Assembly: GCF_003864295.1 (NCBI RefSeq) | Contig: NZ_BDQK01000002.1 | Location: 45,298 to 109,297 of the forward strand | Direction of reading: 5' to 3' | DNA: 64,000 nucleotides | Source of the DNA: Aphanothece sacrum FPU1 | GTDB taxonomy: Bacteria > Cyanobacteriota > Cyanobacteriia > Cyanobacteriales > Microcystaceae | Part shown: one piece after another, positions 25,722-32,778 of the stretch | Position numbering within the stretch: the first letter of the stretch is position 1 | How the letters are laid out: every line of letters starts with the position of its first letter | Program-made: the position numbers and the translations under genes | Notes under the pieces: generated by a model | The model's database searches: none | What the model saw: the letters and a program-made list of their open reading frames with translations, nothing else | What the model was told of the DNA's origin: nothing

Positions 25722-28700
25722 ATGACCTCTACCAATATCGACGCACAAGAATTTTTAAGTAATTTAGCCCCCTTTGACCAACTGCCCCCATCACTTAGGG
25801 TTGACATCGCTAATCAATGTCAATCATGGCGTTATAAAATGGGTCAAGTAATTGCTATGCGGGGCAAAATATCCCCTAATATTACGATTTTATTAGAAGG
25901 AAAAGCCCGACTCTTAGGCTATGATCCCCGCACCCAAATGCCGAGTACCCTCGCTTTACTCGAACCTGGGGCCATTATCGGTGGGGTCAACTTAGTCAGA
26001 GGGGTTCCCAGTGAAACCGCGATCGCCTCAACAGAAGCCATCGGCCTCACCCTAAGTCAACAAACCTTTCAGACCTTATTAGACGAATATCCCATCTTTA
26101 GAGAAACTTTTGTTGAACAATGTAGTCTGCTCGAATTATTTGAGTTGGTGGCGACTCAACTGGAAAAAGAAGCCCAAGCAGAAGGAAATATTAAAGAAAT
26201 TGCCAGTGATCTCCTAGAATATACTCAAGTTTACTCCCTGTCCCCCGGAAAAATCTCACAAGAAGATCGGTTAACTCTAGAAGATCGTGAAACCATGTGG
26301 TTAGTGAGTGGGGGGAATATGCCTGAGTTTCCTGTGGGCAGTCGTTTAGACATATCAGGCAACTCTCGCTTCCAAATTACCGGGACTCAACCAGTCCGTT
26401 TAATTGGCATTCAGGCTAATAAATGGCTCACATCTTCTCCTGGAAGTATACTCCTTGTTGAAGATCAGCCAGACCCAGATAATCATCAGTTAAGCTTCGT
26501 CAAATCTGAACCTAACAACATTCCCTATGCGGACTCGTCCCTAGTGGGAATGGATGCCATGCCCATTTCCCCTGAAGAACGCCAAAAACGCAAAAATTTT
26601 CCGTTTATCAAGGGAAAAACCCCTTTGGGAGTGGGATCAGCCTGTTTTCAAATGCTAAGTCAATATTTCGGGATGCCCTTCCGTCGAGATGTGATTCGTC
26701 GTATCTTGAAAGAACAAATAGAACGCACTGGAAGTTTATCTTTGCCTTTATGTGGTGCAATTACGGAATTAATGGGACTTAATGCCCAATTAATTACCCT
26801 TCCGGCTTCTTCTTTTACCCAACTCAAGACCCCCGCCTTGATCGTCTGGCAAGATAGTCTAGCTGTTCTCTACGATGTGAGCGCTCAAGAAATAATTATC
26901 GCTGTTCCCGAATTAGGAATATTGCGTCGTCGTCCCCAAGATTTTCTGGAAACTTGGGGAGAAAAAGGAGAAGTTCTTCTATTACAACAGACAAAAGAAA
27001 CCCCTCAAGAAAGATTTGGACTTAATTGGTTTATTCCCTCCTTAAAAAAATATCGTCGTGTTTTAATTGAAGTCTTTATTGCTTCTTTTTTCGTGCAAAT
27101 ATTTGGATTAGTGAATCCTCTGATGATTCAAGTCATCATTGACAAAGTAATTGTCCAAAATAGCGCGGATACTTTGCAAGTATTGGGAACATTTCTCTTA
27201 ATTATTGCTATTTTTGAAGCCGTTTTGACGACCTTGAGAACTTATTTATTTGTGGATACAACTAACCGCATTGATATGAGTTTGGGTTCAGAAATTATCG
27301 ATCATTTATTACGATTACCTCTACGTTATTTTGAAAAACGACCCGTTGGGGAAATTTCAACTAGGATCAATGAATTAGAAAATATCCGTCAATTCCTTAC
27401 TGGAACTGCTCTTACTGTAGTATTAGATGCGGTTTTTTCCGTTGTCTATATCGCCGTCATGGTTGTTTATAGTCCCATTTTAACCTTAGTGGCTTTAGCA
27501 ATTGTACCAATTTTTATTGCCATGACTTTGTTCTTTTCCCCGACTATTCGTAATCAAATACGGATTAAAGCAGAACGAAACGCCGAAACCCAATCTTTTT
27601 TAGTGGAGATAATGTCGGGTATTCAAACTGTTAAAGCTCAAAATATAGAACTGCGATCGCGTTGGCAATGGCAAGATAAATACGCTCGTTATGTGTCAGC
27701 AGGGTTTAATACGGTAATTACTTCGACTTTGGCAGGTTCTACCAGTAGCTTCCTCAATAAACTCTCAGGATTGTTAGTATTGTGGGTAGGAGCTTATTTA
27801 GTATTAGAAGGAAAATTATCTCTCGGACAATTGATCGCTTTTCGTATTATTGCCGGTTATGTGACATCTCCCATTTTACGCCTAACTCAATTATGGCAAA
27901 ATTTCCAAGAAACTGCCCTATCCTTAGAAAGATTAGCCGATATTGTCGATACACCCCAAGAAGCTGAACGCGATCGAGAAAATATACCTATGCCTGCCGT
28001 TCAGGGAGGGGTTAAATTTGAAAACGTTTGTTTTCGCTTTAAACCTCATGGCCCTTTACAACTAAATAACGTTAATATTGATTTTCCGGCCGGAACCTTT
28101 ATTGCTGTAGTCGGACAAAGTGGGGCCGGTAAAAGTACCCTAACTAAATTAATTTCCCGTTTGTATGAGGTAGAGTCAGGACGCATTTTAATCGATGGTT
28201 ATGATGTGTCCAAAGTAGAACTCTATTCTCTACGTCGTCAGGTAGGAGTAGTTCCCCAAGATACCCTACTATTTGATGGATCAGTACAAGAAAATATTGC
28301 CTTAACTAACTCCGATGCTTCCACAGAAGAAATTATTGAGGCCGCAAAAGTTGCCGCGGCCCATGAGTTTATTATGGGACTGCCAAATGGGTACAATACT
28401 AAAGTGGGGGAAAGAGGTTCCGCACTGTCAGGGGGACAACGACAACGGATAGCGATCGCACGTTCGGTGTTGCAAAATCCCATGATTTTGGTGCTTGATG
28501 AGGCCACCAGTGCTTTAGACTATACCACCGAACAACAGGTATGTACGAACCTGTTATCTGCGTTTGGTGATCGCACCGTTTTCTTTATTACTCACCGTCT
28601 CGGTTCCATTAGAGGTGCGGATGTAATTTTGATGATGGACGCGGGGTCTGTGGTGGAACAAGGAACCCATGAGGAATTAATGGCCATGAAAGGCCGATAT

Positions 28701-28736
28701 TACTATCTTTATCAGCAACAAGAAGCAAATATGTAA
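25722..28736 (+). CDS. Type I secretion ABC exporter with N-terminal cNMP-binding domain
   Basis: 1,004 aa. Residues ~10-150 are a cyclic-nucleotide-binding-like domain (FDQLPPSLRVDI...LLEGKARLLGYD). Residues ~295-430 are a C39-like peptidase domain that looks inactive: the catalytic Cys of the QxxCG box is replaced (GVGSACFQM) and the His motif reads WQDSLAVLYD. Residues ~445-740 are six membrane helices. The ATPase (~765-1000) has Walker A GQSGAGKST, signature LSGGQRQRIAIARS, Walker B ILVLDEATSALD, and H-loop THR. It exports an unfolded protein with the HlyD partner next door. A dead peptidase domain suggests binding of RTX-like substrates without leader cleavage. No substrate gene is adjacent. 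Confidence 0.92.
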   Translation: MTSTNIDAQEFLSNLAPFDQLPPSLRVDIANQCQSWRYKMGQVIAMRGKISPNITILLEGKARLLGYDPRTQMPSTLALLEPGAIIGGVNLVRGVPSETAIASTEAIGLTLSQQTFQTLLDEYPIFRETFVEQCSLLELFELVATQLEKEAQAEGNIKEIASDLLEYTQVYSLSPGKISQEDRLTLEDRETMWLVSGGNMPEFPVGSRLDISGNSRFQITGTQPVRLIGIQANKWLTSSPGSILLVEDQPDPDNHQLSFVKSEPNNIPYADSSLVGMDAMPISPEERQKRKNFPFIKGKTPLGVGSACFQMLSQYFGMPFRRDVIRRILKEQIERTGSLSLPLCGAITELMGLNAQLITLPASSFTQLKTPALIVWQDSLAVLYDVSAQEIIIAVPELGILRRRPQDFLETWGEKGEVLLLQQTKETPQERFGLNWFIPSLKKYRRVLIEVFIASFFVQIFGLVNPLMIQVIIDKVIVQNSADTLQVLGTFLLIIAIFEAVLTTLRTYLFVDTTNRIDMSLGSEIIDHLLRLPLRYFEKRPVGEISTRINELENIRQFLTGTALTVVLDAVFSVVYIAVMVVYSPILTLVALAIVPIFIAMTLFFSPTIRNQIRIKAERNAETQSFLVEIMSGIQTVKAQNIELRSRWQWQDKYARYVSAGFNTVITSTLAGSTSSFLNKLSGLLVLWVGAYLVLEGKLSLGQLIAFRIIAGYVTSPILRLTQLWQNFQETALSLERLADIVDTPQEAERDRENIPMPAVQGGVKFENVCFRFKPHGPLQLNNVNIDFPAGTFIAVVGQSGAGKSTLTKLISRLYEVESGRILIDGYDVSKVELYSLRRQVGVVPQDTLLFDGSVQENIALTNSDASTEEIIEAAKVAAAHEFIMGLPNGYNTKVGERGSALSGGQRQRIAIARSVLQNPMILVLDEATSALDYTTEQQVCTNLLSAFGDRTVFFITHRLGSIRGADVILMMDAGSVVEQGTHEELMAMKGRYYYLYQQQEANM

Positions 28737-28794
28737 AACAATTTGCAGTGATTTTTTCGAGTTAATTTTCGTCAGTTAAGAAGGGAAAAAAACG

Positions 28795-30531
28795 ATGAAT
28801 GGTATTAATGGGAAAGAGAATAACGTGAAACAAGATGAGTTAGTGCAAACCTCTAATAATGGCAATTCAGCCGCCCTTAAAGCGAGTGGGAATAATGATC
28901 CTTTTAGTCAAAATGCCTTAGCTCCTATTACCTCTGAACAAGCCGTTGTTTTACGTCAATCTCCCAGTTGGTCAAGAGCGATAGTTTGGACAATTATAGG
29001 GGTAACAACTGCTTCTGTTCTTTGGGCGGCTTTGGCCTCTATTGAACAAGTAGTAGCAGCTAAGGGGCAACTAAAACCTCAAGCAGCAGTTAAAGATATT
29101 CAACCTCCTATTAATGGGGTGGTGGATAAAGTTTTAATTAAAGATGGAGATCATGTTAAAGAAGGACAAATTTTATTGACTTTAGATTCAGAAGCAACTG
29201 CCGCCGAATTACGCTCATTAAAGACTGTTAAACAATCTTTAAAACAAGAGAATGAATTTTATAAAACTTTAATGTCTCAATCCCTTGATACTCATCAAGT
29301 AGAACGGGAAATTATTAAACTAAAATTACCCCAAGAAGTAGCTTCTTTGACTCGTAATCGGACTGGTTTAGTTGCTGAAAATCAATTGTATCAAATTCAA
29401 TTAGGAGAAAATGTACCAGGAATTAATTTAAACATTGGGCAAGTCCAACGACTGCGAGCATCTCAAGGAGAGTCATCTTCTCGTGCGATGGCGGCTCAAT
29501 TGGAAACAGAACAATTGCAAAAACAACTAAAACAAGCACAACTTCAGTTAGCAGATGCACAAAAACAATTAATAGATGATCAAAAAGTTCTGGCTGAGAT
29601 TAAATCCCGTAATGAAAAAGCCCTACAAGAAGCTAAATCAGCATTAGTGATTGAAGAAGGAATTCTTCAAGATATTGAACCTTTACAAGAAGAAGGAGGG
29701 GTGGCCAGATTACAAGTAGAAAGACAAAAACAATCGATTTCTGAACGGAAACAAAAACTAACCGAACAAATCAGTAATGGAACCATTGAATACGATAAAC
29801 AACGTCAGCAAATTCAACAACGTTTGGGGGATATTGGTCGTTTCACTCAAGAAGAACGACGGTTAGAATTAGCCATTGAACAGGGTGATGCTAGATTAAC
29901 TAATACGGTTGATTTAACAGAAAAAGACATTAGAGATAAAATATCAGTTAATCAACAAAAAATTGCGGAAATTGATAGTCAATTAACCAAAATTATTGTC
30001 GAAAATGATAAACGAATTGCCGAAATAGGTAGCCAAATGAGTCGGGCAACTGTTACCTTAAAATATCAAGCTATTAAAGCTCCTGTAACTGGAACCGTAT
30101 TTGATTTAAAAGCTACTCCTGGCTATGTACCACCCCCTAATCAAACCGAACCTCTTTTAAAGATTGTTCCTGATGATAATCTTATCGCTGAAGTCGATAT
30201 TACTAACGAAGATATTGGCTTTGTTAGCACCGGTCAAAAAGCAGATGTCAGAATTGATTCTTTCCCTTTTAGCGAATTTGGCGATATTAAAGGAAAAGTA
30301 CTTTCCATTGGCTCTGATGCCCTAGAACCCAATGAAATCCAACGTTTCTATCGATTTCCAGCAAAAATCAAATTAGATCAACAATTTTTAAAAGTTGAAG
30401 GTCGAGAGATTCCGTTACAATCAGGAATGTCTGTCAGCGTTAATATTAAAGTACGAGAAAACCGGACAGTGCTGAGTTTATTTACAGAACTCTTTACCAA
30501 TAAAGTAGAAAGTCTCAAAAAAGTTCGATGA
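28795..30531 (+). CDS. HlyD-family membrane fusion protein
   Basis: 578 aa. A polar cytosolic N-terminus, one membrane helix (~60-82, IVWTIIGVTTASVLWAAL), a lipoyl-like half motif (PPINGVVDKVLIKDGDHVKEGQILLTLD), a very long coiled coil (~135-420) and the returning half (IKAPVTGTVFDLKATPGYV) with the beta-barrel end. It links the ABC exporter to the outer membrane channel. 58 bases after the exporter gene, same operon; TolC is elsewhere. Confidence 0.92.
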   Translation: MNGINGKENNVKQDELVQTSNNGNSAALKASGNNDPFSQNALAPITSEQAVVLRQSPSWSRAIVWTIIGVTTASVLWAALASIEQVVAAKGQLKPQAAVKDIQPPINGVVDKVLIKDGDHVKEGQILLTLDSEATAAELRSLKTVKQSLKQENEFYKTLMSQSLDTHQVEREIIKLKLPQEVASLTRNRTGLVAENQLYQIQLGENVPGINLNIGQVQRLRASQGESSSRAMAAQLETEQLQKQLKQAQLQLADAQKQLIDDQKVLAEIKSRNEKALQEAKSALVIEEGILQDIEPLQEEGGVARLQVERQKQSISERKQKLTEQISNGTIEYDKQRQQIQQRLGDIGRFTQEERRLELAIEQGDARLTNTVDLTEKDIRDKISVNQQKIAEIDSQLTKIIVENDKRIAEIGSQMSRATVTLKYQAIKAPVTGTVFDLKATPGYVPPPNQTEPLLKIVPDDNLIAEVDITNEDIGFVSTGQKADVRIDSFPFSEFGDIKGKVLSIGSDALEPNEIQRFYRFPAKIKLDQQFLKVEGREIPLQSGMSVSVNIKVRENRTVLSLFTELFTNKVESLKKVR

Positions 30532-30540
30532 TAGATTTTT

Positions 30541-31821
30541 ATGGATTTACTAGAATATCAAGCCAAAGAACTCTTTCATCAAGTGGGCATTCCTATTTTG
30601 CCCTCCCAACCCATCGCTAATCTCAGTGAACTCAAACACCTCCAGATTCCCTATCCGGTGGTCTTAAAATCTCAAGTTCACTCAGGGGGACGAGGAAGGG
30701 CGGGGGGCATACGTTTTGTACAAAATACCATTGATGCAGTAGCGGCCGCTCAAGCTATTTTTAGCTTACCTATCTTGGGAGAATATCCTCAAGTAATCTT
30801 AGCGGAAGCCCGTTATGATGCTCAATCGGAATTTTTTCTCTGCGTTGTCCTTGATTATCATTTACAACGTCCTGTTTTACTCGGTTCTGCTAAAGGGGGT
30901 ATCGATGTCGATACTTTACTTAATCATATGGAGCAAGTCGTTCTCGATCAAGAATTTTCCCCTTTTTATGCCCGTCGTCTGGCCACTAAAATGGGACTCA
31001 GTGGTAGCTTGATTAATGTGGTCAGTGTCATTGTTGAAAAAATGTATCAACTGTTTGTTGAGAAAGATCTCGACTTAATAGAAATTAATCCCCTGGCAGT
31101 AAGTCCAGGGGGAGAAGTGATGGCCCTGGATGGAAAAATTACGGTTAATAATACGGCTTTATGTCGTCATTTGGATCTGTTAAGCCTTATTACCTCAAGA
31201 AAAGACACCGAGGCAACTGCTCTTAACCCTATCAAGTATGGGGGAAATTATCCACTTCCGAGTAAAAAACCCAGTTTAATCGGTACACAAAGCGGTAATA
31301 TCGGTATTATTGGCAATAGTTGGGGACTCACTCTAGCCACTTGGGATCTGTTGGTACAGCAAAAGGGAAAACCCGCTTGTGCTTTTATTCTTGAGGAAAA
31401 AGGAACGACTAAATCTTTAAGCCAACAGTTACAGACTGCTTTAGGACAAATGATAGGAAATCCTAATCTAAGAGTGATTTTAATTAATATTTTAGGCAGT
31501 CCTGAAACTTCTGAGGCTATGGCCGAGGTGATCGCTAATTACGGGATAAGTAACTCTGGAGTCAGTTCACCGTTACTAAAAAGTCGCAGCGAAGATCGTT
31601 TACCAAGGGCAACGGCCGCTAATGATGCATCACGTAAACGGGGTCAACCGGATACAGAAGGTCAACCCAAAAAAGTCCAGTCTTTGGAATTAGTTGTGCG
31701 TCTGGTAGGCAGAAATTTGACTTCTTTTCAAGAGATACTACCTGTTTTCCCCTTACATTGGCTGGATAATCTTGACAGTGCTATTGCTAAAACTATAGGC
31801 ATAACTACCGCTAAGCCTTGA
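30541..31821 (+). CDS. sucC: Succinyl-CoA synthetase beta-like protein (divergent)
   Basis: 426 aa. The ATP-grasp half is well kept: MDLLEYQAKELF, VLKSQVHSGGRGRAGGIRFV, and LIEINPLAVSPGGEVMALDGK. The C-terminal ligase half is divergent: the usual DVGGGA loop reads LEEKGTT. Residues ~335-380 form a low-complexity Ser/Arg/Lys/Gln insertion (SNSGVSSPLLKSRSEDR...) absent from standard SucC. In the TCA cycle SucCD makes succinyl-CoA or ATP. Given the partner's lost catalytic His, this activity is uncertain. Starts 10 bases after hlyD and 30 bases before sucD. Confidence 0.8.
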   Translation: MDLLEYQAKELFHQVGIPILPSQPIANLSELKHLQIPYPVVLKSQVHSGGRGRAGGIRFVQNTIDAVAAAQAIFSLPILGEYPQVILAEARYDAQSEFFLCVVLDYHLQRPVLLGSAKGGIDVDTLLNHMEQVVLDQEFSPFYARRLATKMGLSGSLINVVSVIVEKMYQLFVEKDLDLIEINPLAVSPGGEVMALDGKITVNNTALCRHLDLLSLITSRKDTEATALNPIKYGGNYPLPSKKPSLIGTQSGNIGIIGNSWGLTLATWDLLVQQKGKPACAFILEEKGTTKSLSQQLQTALGQMIGNPNLRVILINILGSPETSEAMAEVIANYGISNSGVSSPLLKSRSEDRLPRATAANDASRKRGQPDTEGQPKKVQSLELVVRLVGRNLTSFQEILPVFPLHWLDNLDSAIAKTIGITTAKP

Positions 31822-31851
31822 TATTAATTAATACGCTAAGTTGAATATTTT

Positions 31852-32754
31852 ATGAAATGGCAATCTGATAGCAAGGTTTTGATTCAAGGATTAAATGAAC
31901 CTCTGGCTGCTTATTATGGGGCCCGCATGAAATCCTCTGGCACTAATATTGTAGGGGGAATTAGTTCTGATTATCAAACGGCCCCTATGGATGGAATTCC
32001 TGTTTTTAACTTAGTCGAGGAAGCGGTTAAACAGGTGGGTCAGATTGATATTAGTTTGATTTTTAGTCCGCCTTATCAGGTACTTGATGCCGCTTTAGAA
32101 GCCATAGCTGCCGGAATTGGTCAGATTGTCATTATTTCTTCTGGTGTTCCCCCTCTGGATATGGTAAAGTTGCTCAGATTGGCTCAAGGAACTAATACCT
32201 TTATTTTAGGTTCAGGTAGTCAAGGGTTACTCGTTCCTGAACAGTTTTTTTTGGGCATGATGGAAAGTTCTTTTTATGTTCCTGGCCCGGTAGGTATTAT
32301 TAGTCGTTGCGATCGCCTAATTGATGAAGTAGCCAGAGAATTAACTCAAGCTAAGTTTGGTCAATCTTTAGCTATCAGTTTAGGTAGTGATGGCATTATT
32401 GGCTCAAATTTTGAACAATGGTTACAAATTATGGAAGAAGATGATAATACTCAAGTAATTATTCTCTTAGGACAGCCTCATAGTAGTGCTGAAATTTCGG
32501 CAGCAGAATATATTGTTTCGGCTATTGAAAAGCCTGTAATCACTTATATTTCAGGAATTTATGCCCCAGTTGAGCGCAATTTTGGGGATGCTACTACTAT
32601 TATTGCTAATCAACTTTTTCATCGGGTTCCGACTAAACAAACAGAACAAAAAACTATTAGTGCTTTTAAGAAAGCGGGAATTAAATTAGCTCAATCTCCC
32701 TCAGAAATTGTTAAATTAGTCAAAGGGGTTCTCTCTCCAAAAAAGAGCAAATAA
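31852..32754 (+). CDS. sucD: Succinyl-CoA synthetase alpha-like protein lacking the catalytic His
   Basis: 300 aa, matches SucD along its length (IVGGI...GIPVFNLVEEAV, IIISSGVPPLDM, GPVGIISR). Two active features are gone: the CoA-binding GFTGxQG loop is GLNEPLA near residue 13, and the GHAGAI box holding the phosphorylated His reads FGDATTI, with Asp at 246. It may form a complex with the neighbouring SucC-like chain but should not run the normal phospho-His reaction. It could be a structural relic or carry another activity. Confidence 0.78.
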   Translation: MKWQSDSKVLIQGLNEPLAAYYGARMKSSGTNIVGGISSDYQTAPMDGIPVFNLVEEAVKQVGQIDISLIFSPPYQVLDAALEAIAAGIGQIVIISSGVPPLDMVKLLRLAQGTNTFILGSGSQGLLVPEQFFLGMMESSFYVPGPVGIISRCDRLIDEVARELTQAKFGQSLAISLGSDGIIGSNFEQWLQIMEEDDNTQVIILLGQPHSSAEISAAEYIVSAIEKPVITYISGIYAPVERNFGDATTIIANQLFHRVPTKQTEQKTISAFKKAGIKLAQSPSEIVKLVKGVLSPKKSK

Positions 32755-32778
32755 ATTAGGTTTTTAACTTCATAACCC

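Noticed and set aside
30541..32754. Plain call of a working TCA-cycle succinyl-CoA synthetase
   Set aside because: The alpha chain lacks the catalytic His and the CoA loop, so only a 'like' label is supported.
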